Of a stretch of DNA of 64,000 nt, positions 1 through 12,662 are shown in pieces. The translations under genes and the position numbers were made by a program. The stretch is taken from NCBI GenBank assembly GCA_014773175.1, contig VXCM01001254.1, positions 62,001-126,000 on the forward strand. The letters are read 5' to 3'. The notes beneath the pieces are model-generated. The model had not been told where the DNA came from and did no database searches. It saw only the letters and a program-made list of their open reading frames with translations. This DNA is from Lucifuga dentata. Taxonomy: Eukaryota > Chordata > Actinopteri > Ophidiiformes > Bythitidae. Position 1 is the first letter of the stretch. Every line of letters starts with the position of its first letter.

Positions 1-1792
<1,792 letters not shown>

Positions 1793-2223
1793 TGACTGGA
1801 GGATAAAACCTTTTAGATGCATCATTTGCTTCAAAGGGGTCAAACAAAAATGTCCTCCTGAGTCACAAAAAGCTCCATATCTTCTTGTTCCAACTCTTCT
1901 GTGACTCTTAGATCAAATGGACAAGTTCTACATCTCCTGGATCATTTAATACACATTTTCCTAAAATTCAGGATGCATATTTTGGAATCTTTAGAAGCAT
2001 AAATAAGTTTGTAATGATGGAATCACAGGAAGGTCTAGCAGAGTTGTGAGGTTGACTTTATTTCTCTCTCTGTATCTTTCCTGGTTTTACTAAGACTTAA
2101 CTAAAAGAATTCATGGAGTAGAAGTTAATTTAATGCACAAACATGTCTACGTCTTTAGTGAATCAAACTGGACTACGTGCAATGCATTCTGGGTAAATTA
2201 AGACTCAAATTAAGACTGACTGG

Positions 2224-2358
2224 GCTAGCTTCAAGCTGCTAATCATGCTAATCATGCTAGTCAGATAGATAGATAGATAGATAGATAGATNGCTAGCTTC
2301 AAGCTGCTAATCATGCTAATCATGCTAGTCAGATAGATAGATAGATAGATAGATAGAT
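2224..2358. repeat. Duplicated segment around n plus (GATA)n
   Basis: A ~67-base unit that starts GCTAGCTTCAAGCTGC and ends in a (GATA)n run is repeated on both sides of the n at 2291. Treat it as an unmerged contig overlap at a tetranucleotide microsatellite. Confidence 0.8.
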
Positions 2359-2784
2359 CATAGGATCCTGAGAACATAAGAATGACCCCCAAAGGACAAT
2401 CTGATCCACAATTTCATTCATGAAAGAAATTGCTCATTCTGCGTGATTTTTATAACTTTCTAACTTTGAAAAGAAAGGCTGTCCTCCATCAGCGTAACGT
2501 GTGTTTTTGCTGCAACTTTCAGACTTTGGAGCGTACTGTCCCTCGTACTTTAAACAAAGTCTCTGACAGAGAACATCTGTCGGTTCTCAGGCTGTGTGTT
2601 TGCTGTGGACTGACTGTCTCAGACGAGCTGCTTGATCTAATGTTCCTGCAGCAGATCGTGTCTCCTGTCATCTAAACAGCTGTTTACAACTAACAACCAA
2701 ATTTATCTGAAGTTTCCTGAAATACAAAGACCAGATGCTCTGAATCAACGTGTGTGCGAGACCTTGAAGAAGATGCTGAAGATT

Positions 2785-3672
2785 AGATGTGGCTGATATC
2801 ATAAAAAAATAGAATGATATCTCAAGGTATTTTTGTAAAAACGATATTCAAGATCAAGACAATATGAACAATGGAAGCTGAATGATGTTATATTGTGTTT
2901 GCAGAAGTAAGCAATATTGAAACTAATAACATGAGTAAAAATTAAGTATAAAAGCAGAAACAGTAGAGTGTTTCCTTCTGTAGAAGTAGAAATAACTAAC
3001 TCTGGTAATATTTTTGGTTGTAAACAATAATTAAATTAATTTAGCTGCTAGTCTAGAGGATAAAACATCAATGAAATGACTGATGATGTCATCAGATCTG
3101 ATCTTTGGCAGGTTATGATGCTAATTAGCCTCTATGACGCAAAACTTTAATACACTCTGAAGTCCAAATCCACCACAAGCCAAGAACTCAGCTGAAGTTA
3201 GCGTAGTGGCTAAGCTAACATTGTTCATACATCACAAAAAGAAGTCACCGCTTTGCTAATTTTTCCCCACCGTTAGCTTGTTCTGTCACAGGAAGTACAG
3301 CTAGCTAACGCTCCAGAGTCAGTGTCACTTCCTGTTTGTGTTGCATCTCAAATCATCTGATTGGCTCTCCTCCTCATGTGACTTTCTTGGTATTCACCTG
3401 GTTGTTTCTGCTTCAGGCAGAGAAACTAATTTGTGTTTTCACTACTGGCTGTTAGCCTTTTTAGCTAAACCATTTCTGAGCAACAGAATAGCTCCTTATT
3501 TAGGAAATAATTTATTAGGCGCTGCTTGTTTTGTATCCTCTTGTACATGATGGAAAAATTCATCAATGCATCATCATGCGCCAATGTCGTCAATATCACG
3601 ATACGAAAATATTTTAACATGTGCAAAGTTATGCTCGTATCATCATGAATGATATGACAAAGCCCTACTTTA
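2785..3672 (+). repeat. Dispersed repeat F, copy 1
   Basis: About 0.9 kb is clearly related to 15735-17225. Shared blocks include TGACTGATGATGTCATCAGA, the CACAGGAAGTACAGCTAGCT block and CATCTGATTGGCTCTCCTCC. This copy lacks the Tigger-like MITE found in the second copy, so it acts as the empty site for that insertion. No reading frame is preserved. Family not identified. Confidence 0.8.
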
Positions 3673-5318
3673 GAGCATATACACCACAGCAACAAGAGAA
3701 GCAATTTTAAAATGTACTTTTCATCAAATTTGGTTTTCATTGGATCTGGAAACCAAACAGAATAAGGAAAGAAGAAAACGACATGTTGAAGTTAGTGAAC
3801 TAATGTTGGACCAAACATTTACATGAGCAATAAGATATATTCACGCCAAGCTGAGTGTATTATAACAGGCTTATTTAACTCTTTACATAGCTGTTATAAT
3901 AGTAATATATTATTTTATCTAATGACAAATGTGAAGTTTGGACATTTTAAGGACTCAGTAACAGACAAAATGACCTAATGGGAGTGAGACTGTTGACAGG
4001 ACAGTCACACCAGGCTGGAATGTTGGGAAAATTCCCTGAGATGCTGCTGCTGTCTGGAACGTGTTTGATGGAAAAAAGATGAAAACGTGAGCGTGACGAC
4101 AGAGATGACAAGCAAAACTGTCTGCAAGTGGAAAACACACCAGAGAGTGACACAGTTTCTACTATTACAATCATTTAACATCTGTAGTTACTTAGCAGAT
4201 AAGGACTTTAAATTAAACATGAACAATATACTTTTTGCGAAGTAAAAATATTGTATCTTAACCTTTATACAAAACAGTTTTAGACATTATCTTAAATATT
4301 CTGGCAGGAAAGGAGTTTAGAGAAATTCTCAAAATTACATATACGAAATTTTTTATCCAGGGTGAATAACCAAATATGTCCAAATTTTGGGAATTTTTAT
4401 TATATATATTTCAAAATTTCAAGTATTTATTTTCAAATTCTCAAAAATTAAAAATATGAAGTTATTTTTCTGGTGTTTAAACAGCTTGTACCTTCAGTTT
4501 TGGGTAGTTTTTTAAATCATTTTAACCTCTGACAGGACTCATTGAAGTTACAATAAGTACCTTTACTTTTGATTCCAGAGTAAAATTTACTGTTAATACT
4601 TGTTTGCTGTAGAAATATGAATGCAGGAATTCTACTTCTTTATTCTCGTTTAAGTCTTTGACTGAAAGATTTGGTACTTCTTCCACCTCTGATGAATGCT
4701 TTTGAGGTCCTGGCTTCTGCTCAGAGTTGGTAGCTCGTAGTCGACTTTACACGCTGCAATCCAACAAAACAAAACAAGCAGGAAGTCTCAGGCAGGAAGT
4801 CTGTCCCCGGACTGGTTTGACGGACTCCAGAATCCAGTTTGTCTGCATTTCCTCTTTGTTGGTAGCGAGAATGTGTCACGCTGACAAACAAATTGTTCTA
4901 TCTTTATATTCCAAAAAAAAAGTTTCCCAGATAAAACAAGTCACAAAGCGTGACGCAGGTGTGGAAGGACGCAGAGTTTAGTGAAAACTGGCTTTCATGC
5001 GACTTAAAGCCCTTTGACATCAGGCTGCAGTTGCTGCATGAAACCTGACGTCTTTGCTGGTAACAAAGTGTTCACTATAAACTGTGGTGCAGACAGAGAA
5101 CAGAGCTCTTTCTATCTGTTTAATGACCAGGCAGCTGTTCTTAAGGGCCGCGAGCCCCCAGCAGCACGAATCCAGATCATATGGACACAAAACGCCAAAT
5201 GCACTGCTAAAACCCTTAAAAGTCTCATTGTCTTTATCCTCTGCAGTCATTTCTGCAGTTTTACTACTTTTTTGTGGAGTTTAGCTTTAATTTAACACTT
5301 AAGTAGTTGTGCTGTAAA

Positions 5319-5880
5319 TATGACGGTTATTAGGGCCATATAAGATGAAAAAAAAACCAAGGGGGAGTTTTAAAACTCGAAAATTTGCCACTTTTAAAAG
5401 TCCGTATGCTGATGATAATTTCATAATTTTGCACTAAAAGCACAAAATTTTTTTTATTGCTAAATCTGATGAAAAAGTAGAATTTAATAAGGTCATGTAC
5501 TGCCCCATTGTCATTATTTTCCATTTTTCATTATTAAAAAAATTTAATTATTTTAAAACATTTAAAAAATGATTATTCATCATTAAAAATAATTTTTTTT
5601 TTTTTTGGTTTTAAACTCGCAAATTTGCAAGTTTAAAAACTCATAAATCTGCCAGCGAGTTTTTTTGAGAGTACATGACCATATTAAATTATAATTTTTC
5701 ATCAGATTTAGCAATAAAGAAATATTTCTGCTTGTAGCGCAAAATCATTGAATTATCATAAGCATATGGACTTTTAAAACTGACAAATTTTTGAGTTTTA
5801 AAACTTGCAAATTTGTGTTTAAAAACTCGAATTAATGCCAGCCTTGTTTTTGTTTTTTATAGCCCTAATATGCCGTCGTA
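5319..5880. mobile_element. Fold-back element with ~190-base inverted arms
   Basis: The left arm (about 5319-5510) reads TATGACGGTTATTAGGGC and reappears inverted in the right arm (about 5685-5880, ending GCCCTAATATGCCGTCGTA). Inner blocks such as GCTAAATCTGATGAAAAA also pair. The arms are imperfect, the centre is A/T homopolymer, and there is no coding potential. This is consistent with a non-autonomous, foldback-type DNA transposon. The superfamily was not determined. Confidence 0.75.
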
Positions 5881-6668
5881 TGTAAAAGTTCTTTTCTAAA
5901 CGGGACGAGAAATTTTGGCCTTAACATTTCTGCCAAACCGGAAAAAAAAAAGAAAAAAAAAGACAAACAAGGTTTCATCTGGTTACAGAGTGAAGGACTC
6001 GATCATAAATGGGACATTTAATCATGTATGTCTACATGATAAAGTAGCAAAGAAATTTCAGAATCAAGACTTTTTATAATGGAATTTTAGTTGAGATGCA
6101 AAAAGTTTTGTCATTAAGATTAAAAAAAATGTTTTTATACATCTTTAGATGTATACTTAAATTGTTTTGTAGACTGTAGATTTTCTTACATTTTCAAATT
6201 TTTTTAAACCTTTTTTTTTCTTTTTCTCTCTTTTTCTAAAATTCCTGAATGACAATAATACTGACTAAAACAGGTAGAAATAATCTTACCATGCTGGTAG
6301 ATTTTTTATTTGTTTTAGGAAATTCAGACTTTTAGAGCTCAAAAACAGACAAAAATGAGTTAATTTTTTGCAGGGCACAGCAGAAGAAGCTGTCTGAGTT
6401 TCTGTACAAAATAGGAAACAAGTCAAGACTTGATCCTTCAAACAATCAAGTGAGAGCAAAACAGGAAGTGTGCAGGAAATGTATGTGTGAGTTTTTATCG
6501 CTAGGCCTTGTGTTTGCTGGTTCGTTTGAATGCCTGTGGTGAAGCTGGAGTTGCTGCATCTCCGTGGATACGCTGACTTTAAAACCGTATATCTGCTGTT
6601 TATCTGCTCACTTTCACCAGCTAGTATTCTGTAGAAGTTCAAATAACACAAAGGAACATGGATGTTAA

Positions 6669-7246
6669 AGGACCATACCACCAATTTTGCATGTTTGAGC
6701 CTAATATATTTAATTTTCATACATGTAAAGTTACTGACAATCATTTCCCAAAGCATACTACTGGAACGGTGAATTAAAAATGTTTTTCCTACCTTCCAGA
6801 CCTCCATTGGTTTCAGTTCATTCTGCTATTAAAATCAACTTGTTGATACTGTAAACGTTCTTGGGATAGGTAATCCATCATCACCAACAAGACGTGTATT
6901 CAGGTTTTTTTAGAAGTTATGTAATTTTAGTGTTTAAGCTCAATAAAAAGCGTGGAGTGAATGTATGCCTCCACCGGGGAATATAGTCCCAAAAGAAGAC
7001 CTGCGTTTATGGAAAAATTTAAAGGACCGTGACTTCATAAGGCTGTGTAACTATTAGCAGGAGAAACATGGATTTTTAAGGTGGGTGTATCACTTGAATA
7101 TTTGATTTTGAAAGATTAAGAGATTTAGCAAAATATCAGGAAAGCTGAAATATGGTTTTATCCTTTGGGAAATGATTGTCAGTAACGTAACGTATGAAAA
7201 ATGAATATATCAGGCTCAAACATGCAAAATGGGTGGTATGGTCCTT
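6669..7246 (+). mobile_element. MITE family A, copy A1 (PIF/Harbinger-type)
   Basis: Complete copy. It begins AGGACCATACCACC and ends with the inverse GGTATGGTCCTT. It is flanked by TAA at 6666-6668 and 7247-7249. The inverted ends match over roughly 90 bases, including TTTGAGCCTAATATATT and TGACAATCATTTCCCAAAG. Internal markers are CCTACCTTCCAGACCTCC, GGGATAGGTAATCCATCATC and GAATATAGTCCCAAAAGAAG. It has no protein-coding capacity. Confidence 0.88.
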
Positions 7247-7460
7247 TAAAAAAATGATAATAAAAAATGATAATGTGCAGGATTTATTTGTGGTCTCTAA
7301 AATACCAAAAATAGATATTAACACTCCAAAACAACAGGTATGTCCTTTAAACTTGCTGAGCTAAAGTTCTTAAGCAATAAATCCAGAAGGTATCATATGT
7401 AATAGCAAATAAATACTTGGTATGTATATGAACTCAGGGCCTTATCTTACTAAAGCAAAA

Positions 7461-7462
7461 TG

Positions 7463-7493
<31 letters not shown>

Positions 7494-7494
7494 C
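7461..7494. repeat. (GT)n microsatellite
   Basis: GT run with one internal TTTGT interruption in intron 1. Confidence 0.9.
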
Positions 7495-8006
7495 GTGCAC
7501 TCCAAATATAACAACAGGAATATAAGACGTTCTAGGTCAGCTCGGTGTAGAGTTTCTTTTCTTAACATTGTGGCCAAACCCTTTCCAGATATGCGACCTC
7601 AATCTTCTGCGGAGAAAAAGAAAATATCTCCTTTCATTCTTCATTCTGGAAACAATTTTAACATCCATGACAACTGCAACACGTGACGTTATCACAGTCA
7701 AAGCTGCGTATTTTACTTTACTGTGACAGCGTCTGTTACAGAGACCTAGAGGAGGTTTTGATGCAGCAGGAATCGTTGGTGTTGCGTCCGTCGGTCCTGC
7801 TGACAGCGTGTTTACTCAGGTTTGTTCCACGTTGTTGTCGTCATCCTGGTATTCCCGGCCAGAATGTCATCAACAGGACAGGCTGGCAAAACCAGTTCAC
7901 CATGAAACTCTGTTATCTGTGTCAGCCGTCTGAGCAGCTTTATCTGCAGAAACGTTCCTCTCCGGTTACAGCAACGCAGCAGAAAGTCAAGGTGATTCAG
8001 TCTTAA

Positions 8007-8420
8007 AGGACCATACTGGTGATTTTGCATGTTTAACTCCAATATATACTTCCTACATACGTTACGTTACTGACAAGCATTTTCCAAAACTTAAAAATGT
8101 ATTTTAGTTTTCCTGCTATTTTTTTAAATCTCTTAATCTTTCAAAATCAAATGTTCAGGGATACGTTAAAATTTAAATCGGCTGCTAGCATTTTCAGTAC
8201 GTCAGAATGTAGCGGTTGTTTTTAATTTCTCGATAAAAGCCGTCTTCTCCTGAGACTACATTCCCTGGCGGAGACATACGTTTTATTCTGTGTCGGCTTG
8301 GTTAAATTACTCTGACAAACACGTAACAGACATCATGTTCACGGTGATGGATGATGTCAGACACGTTTGGCTCTAAAAGTAGATTTTATAGCGTATTTGT
8401 TTTAATCTTATGGGAACAGG
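8007..8420 (-). mobile_element. MITE family B, partial copy B1
   Basis: Begins AGGACCATACTGGTGATT directly after TAA and carries the family-B internal blocks in reverse orientation, such as the inverse of the CAGGGAATATAGTCCC block near 8255-8270. The far end is eroded and lacks a recognisable terminal repeat. Confidence 0.7.
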
Positions 8421-8560
8421 AAGTTGTTAAACGTATTATAATCGTGGGAACAAGAAGATACAGATCTTGGTGCAAAATAGCATCTTTTTGGACTTTCAGG
8501 GTTTTTATGCACGATATCATTACAATAGAGATTTAACAACTCCAGCCACACAATATGTTT

Positions 8561-8580
8561 ACTCTGTGTGTGTGTGTGTA
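8561..8580. repeat. (TG)n forming the exon 2 acceptor tract
   Basis: The usual pyrimidine tract before exon 2 is replaced by about eight TG units running into the TAG acceptor. Similar (TG)n tracts follow the exon at 8754-8770 and 8780-8809. Confidence 0.85.
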
Positions 8581-8581
8581 G

Positions 8582-8729
8582 CCGGCAGTAAGAGTGTGAG
8601 CTGGCTGCTGGGTCGGGACGGGGACGTGGCGGTCATCGTGATCGGGGAGGTGGACGAGCTGAAGACCTCCAAGATCATCTGCTCAGGGTTTGGAGAGAAG
8701 AAGGCGCCGAGTCTCCAGAACAACGCCTG
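8582..8729 (+). CDS. SH2D4-like gene, coding exon 2
   Basis: 148 bases. The acceptor is TGTGTAG| and the donor CTG|gtatca. The first two bases complete an Ala codon begun in exon 1, and the exon ends with TG of the next codon. The translation contains SKSVSWLLGRDGDVAVIVIG, which lines up with the K-S-V-x-W-x-L-G-x-D-x-x-V-x-V-x-V-x-G-E segment that follows the basic N-terminus in SH2D4 proteins. This is strong support for linkage to exon 1. GC-rich third positions contrast with the AT-rich introns. The exon is flanked on both sides by (TG)n repeats. Its length is not a multiple of three, so skipping it would shift the frame. Confidence 0.82.
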
Positions 8730-8753
8730 GTATCAACGCCTCCTCATGCTGTC

Positions 8754-8809
8754 TGTGTGTGTGTGTGTGTACCTGAATACGTGTGTGTGTGTGTGTGTGT
8801 GTGTGTGTC
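8754..8809. repeat. (GT)n microsatellites just downstream of exon 2
   Basis: Two GT runs separated by a short ACCTGAATAC stretch, starting about 25 bases after the exon 2 donor. Confidence 0.92.
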
Positions 8810-8952
8810 TCTCGTTCTAAGAACAGTCAGTTCTTTGATGAACATAAATATATGACATAATGACTCACGCTAACTGGCTGTGGGATTTGATCTTATATAA
8901 GCGTTTATGTTCCATATAAAGTAACGACATCACGTCTGCCCATGTGTTACAG

Positions 8953-9055
8953 CCATCAAACCATCCTGAAAACCAAAAAGGCCATGGAAGCTTCCAGAAC
9001 GGAAAGAGAGAACCTCCCTCCTAAAACCCAGCCAGGGATCGCCCTCAGTTTAAAG
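8953..9055 (+). CDS. SH2D4-like gene, coding exon 3
   Basis: 103 bases. The acceptor is GTGTTACAG|. The first base completes a Cys codon split with exon 2, and the exon ends on a whole codon. The translation is Lys/Glu-rich, then Pro-rich (ending PPKTQPGIALSLK). The donor AAG|gtcaaa fits the consensus poorly beyond GT. It is chosen because the frame closes six codons later and because exon 4 continues in the same phase. The reading frame and phase agreement support it; the exact end is less certain than for the other exons. Confidence 0.68.
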
Positions 9056-10308
9056 GTCAAAGAACACGTCTGACATCAGTTTAACACATTTCTGATAATC
9101 AAACTAAATGACATTCTAAGATGTTATATACATATTCTAAGATGAATTCAGTTACAGTCAACATCTTTACATCTTAAAATCTCAATTATACTCAGATTAA
9201 CTAAAGAAATCAATTTTTTGATATGAAAAGAGTATAAAAAATATTATTAATGCCCAAAATATTCACTAGAGTTATTATAAGACCTTTACTCGCATTTTTC
9301 TTTAAAGGACCATACCACCCATTTTGCATGTTTGAGCCTAATATATTCAGTTTTCATACATGTTACGTTACTGACAATCATTTCCCAAAGCATAAATATG
9401 GTTTTATATTTCAGCTTTCCTGATATTTTGCTAAATCTCTTAATCTTTCAAAATCAAATATTCAAGTGATACACCCACCTTAAAAATCCATGTTTCTCCT
9501 GCTAATAGTTACACAGCCTTATGAAGTCACGGTCCTTTAAATTTTTCCATAAACGCAGGTCTTCTTTTGGGACTATATTCCCCGGTGGAGGCATACATTC
9601 ACTCCACGCTTTTTATTGAGCTTAAACACTAAAATTACATAACTTCTAAAAAAACCTGAATACACGTCTTGTTGGTGATGATGGATTACCTATCCCAAGA
9701 ACGTTTACAGTATCAACAAGTTGATTTTAATAGCAGAATGAACTGAAACCAGTGGAGGTCTGGAAGGTAGGAAAAACATTTTTAATTCACCGTTTCAGCT
9801 TTGGGAAATGTAACATTACATGTATGAAAACTGAATATATTAGGCTCAAACATGCAAAATATGTGGTATGGTCCTTTAAAAAGTTTTTTAAAAATCATTT
9901 ATTTTACAAGAAAAAATTTTGAAAAAAAAATGTGTAGCAGAAATATAGGTTGCTCTTCCTATCATATCGTCATCTAATGATGCCACAAATTAATGAGAAA
10001 CTAAAGTTTAAACCTGCATGTGTGTGTGAAAAAGAGAGAGAGAGAGAGGGGTGTTGAATTCAGAGTTAGGGGTTTCTTCTATTTCACGCTGTCTTAAAAA
10101 CAGATTTGCTGTGTTGTCATGGTAACCATGCACACACTGATAAGGAGTGAGCTGGTGTGAACGTTTCCATCTGATCTGACCATGAATTCTCACACTCCCA
10201 CACCTTTAATTAACATAACTCACCCTTTCCTGGAACATTAGTTATTTAAATCTGTGTTTGCTGTAGAGTTAAAGAGGATGATGATGATGATGATGTCTAT
10301 CTCTACAG
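9056..10308 (+). other. Intron 3 with a complete MITE-A copy
   Basis: Contains MITE A2 (9306-9876), a short (AG)n near 10033-10048 and a (GATGAT)-like run just before exon 4. Nothing else is recognised. Confidence 0.7.
9306..9876 (-). mobile_element. MITE family A, copy A2
   Basis: Complete copy in reverse orientation relative to A1, with TAA at 9303-9305 and 9877-9879. The internal blocks appear in inverse order (CTTCTTTTGGGACTATATTC, then GATGATGGATTACCTATCCC, then the inverse of the CCTACCTTCC block). One terminal repeat has a short deletion next to TTTGGGAAATG. Confidence 0.87.
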
Positions 10309-10347
10309 GAGAAATGTGAGGAAGACAGCACTTTACGCCCCCTGCAG
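10309..10347 (+). CDS. SH2D4-like gene, small coding exon 4
   Basis: 39 bases, 13 whole codons (EKCEEDSTLRPLQ). The acceptor is TATCTCTACAG| and the donor CAG|gtgagc, both good. It was found by following the frame between exons 3 and 5; both ends fall on codon boundaries. Confidence 0.68.
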
Positions 10348-10435
10348 GTGAGCTGGAGTACTGGAGTACTGCAGGCTGTGATTGCGCTCTGATGTCAGCT
10401 TTCATTCTCATGTAATGTCTTTGTTAAACCCACAG

Positions 10436-10477
10436 GTGTCAGTCAGTGAACATCCGCTGCCTCCAGCTGCAGAAAAG
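10436..10477 (+). CDS. SH2D4-like gene, small coding exon 5
   Basis: 42 bases, 14 whole codons (VSVSEHPLPPAAEK). The acceptor is AACCCACAG| and the donor AAG|gtattt. It lies only 88 bases after exon 4 and keeps the frame. It is Pro/Ala-rich and disordered in character. Confidence 0.65.
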
Positions 10478-10680
10478 GTATTTATGATTTAAAACAGATT
10501 TTTTAAAAACTTTTCAGCATTTTTTGGCGTTTTATTAGCAGGAGTTTGCATTAAGCTGCTACAACTATGTCATTCGAGCTGACACAAACAGTTAATAAAG
10601 GTAATTAAATGTCACTTTCAGTGCAAAGTCATTGCTGCTGTAGAGTTCTGTCATTCTAATTTGACACGTTAGCACTTTAA

Positions 10681-11640
10681 AGGACCATACCGGTGATTTT
10701 GCATGTTTAAAGGACCATAACACCCATTTTTCATGTTTGAGCCTAATATATTCACTCTTCATACACATAACGTTACTGACAATCATTTCCCAAAGCATAC
10801 TACTGGAACGGTGAATTAAAAATGTTTTTCCTACCTTCCAGACCTCCATTGGTTTCAGTTCATTCTGCTATTAAAATCAACTTGTTGATACTGTAAACGT
10901 TCTTGGGATAGGTAATCCATCATCACCAACAAGACGTGTATTCAGGTTTTTTTAGAAGTTATGTAATTTTTGCATTTAAGTTCAATAAAAAGCGTGGAGT
11001 GAATGTATGCCTCCACCAGGGAATATAGTCCCAAAAGAAGACCTGTGTTTATGGAAAAATTTAAAGGACCATGACTTCATAAGGCTGCGTAACTATTAGC
11101 AGGAGAAACATGGATTTTTAAGGTGGGTGTATCACTTGAATATTTGATTTTGAAAAATTAAGATATTTAGCAAAATATCAGGAAAGCTGAAATACGGTTT
11201 TATCCTTTGGGAAATGATTGTCAGTAACATAACATGATGAAAATTGAATATATTAGGCTCAAACATGCAAAATGGGTGGTATCGTCCTTTAAACTCAATA
11301 AATACAACCTGCAAAGCACCTTACTGACAACCATTTTCTAAAATATAAAACCATAATCTTTCAAAATCAAATATTCAGGTGTTATACCCACTTTAAAAGT
11401 CAACATTTGGCCTGTTAACACATGTTAAAAAGTAGTTTTTCATTCTCGGTAAAAGGCGTCTTCTCCTGGAACTGTATTCTCTGGCTTCCTTCTATGCCGC
11501 TCCGTGTTGGATCAGATAAATTCAGTTACTTTGGCAAAAAATTGAATAGACGTCGTGTTTGCTGTGATGGATTACCGATCTGAAGCACGTTTCAAGCCTC
11601 TGCAAATTGATTTTTATAGTGTAATGTAACTGAAGCGGAT
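10681..11640 (-). mobile_element. MITE family B, copy B2, interrupted by a family A copy
   Basis: The outer end AGGACCATACCGGTGATT follows TAA (10678-10680). After about 30 bases the B sequence stops at a TAA where A3 is inserted, and it resumes after A3 with AACTCAATAAATACAACC. The B internal blocks follow in reverse orientation (inverse of the CAGGAGAAGACG block near 11455, TGTGATGGATTACC near 11561). The far terminal repeat is missing and repeat D1 starts there. Confidence 0.78.
10711..11289 (+). mobile_element. MITE family A, copy A3, inserted into B2
   Basis: Complete A copy with TAA at 10708-10710 and 11290-11292. Removing it together with one TAA restores a continuous family-B end, GCATGTTTAAACTCAATAAA, which matches the equivalent position in other B copies. 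This shows that A moved after B was already in place. Confidence 0.85.
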
Positions 11641-12035
11641 GCTGTGAAACAGTTGTAACATATCAAACTTATTTAACACGTCTTCACGTTGAAGATTAGC
11701 GTGTGCTTGTATGTCCTCAGCATGTTGTTCCATTCTCCTGTTCAGTGTCTTCATCTCATCATGTGAAGCAACGTGTGGTTTTCCACACGTTGTCTTAAAG
11801 TCAGATTCAGCTTCTGCTGTCATAGTTTTCTTGAAATATGGACCAAATGATGCTATGACTAGGAAAGCAGCCAAATTACATCTTTGTTTCATGTATTTCC
11901 TGTTTTGGTTTTCTTTCTCCGCCCCCGGACTTTCTGACCAATGAGCAGAGCGAGTGTTGTCACGTGACTTTTGTTGATATATTTTGGTTTGATTGGATTC
12001 TTTCCACCAAATGAAGCTGTAAATGCAGCATCGTA
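11614..12035 (-). repeat. Dispersed repeat D, copy D1, with reading-frame remnant and promoter-like module
   Basis: On the minus strand a 92-codon open frame runs 11892-11614 and includes the segment HDEMKTLNRRMEQHAEDIQ. Upstream of it, at 11938-11996, is a 59-bp module with CCAAT, a CACGTG E-box and ATTGG, plus a GC-box-like CCGCCCCC near 11920. Related sequence occurs at 33405-33740 (opposite strand), 58160-58365 and 60990-61100. The protein was not recognised. It may be the 5' end of a transposon gene or a retrocopy. Confidence 0.55.
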
Positions 12036-12251
12036 AGAATTTTTTTTTTTTTTTAAATCAAGTTTCTATCAAGTCTTTTGCAGTGGAGAATGTCTTCAAA
12101 ATTCCTAATTTATTAGCCCATAAACACTTTGCCCTGATTCTGTCTGCAGGCTGCATATCTCCAAAAGCTGCACCAATCAGATTGTTGTAGCCTGTATGTT
12201 TCCTACATTTTCTGGATTGTAAAAAAGGTTTTAGTGATTCACTGCAGCTAT

Positions 12252-12287
<36 letters not shown>
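12252..12287. repeat. (GT)n microsatellite
   Basis: About 17 GT units in intron 5. Confidence 0.93.
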
Positions 12288-12625
12288 AGGGGTGGGGTTT
12301 CACGTGTCCCCTGTGGAAACTACTCCCTTGCATCAGGGTATGATTAACAACAGTACAGCGATCCCCTTCTCAATGTGGCTTTAATGCTTCTACGTGTCTT
12401 TCATGGCAATCCCTCCCTCTCTGAGAAACAGGAAATGGTGGTTAGGCCAGCTGTCCTCTCTCTCTCCCAGCCGCTGTGCAGATCGTCTTTCCCCCAGCGT
12501 TCATCTCGTCCAGGCTGTCTCGCCCCTCACACGTCTCTCTGTGTCTCTCTGGGGAACAGCTGAGCTGAACTGTCCTCCCACCGGCTCCATCATCGCTCCA
12601 GCCTGGGCCTGTATAGGCTTCAACG

Positions 12626-12629
<4 letters not shown>

Positions 12630-12659
<30 letters not shown>
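12630..12659. repeat. (CT)n microsatellite
   Basis: About 15 CT units within a wider pyrimidine-rich region. Confidence 0.93.
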
Positions 12660-12662
<3 letters not shown>

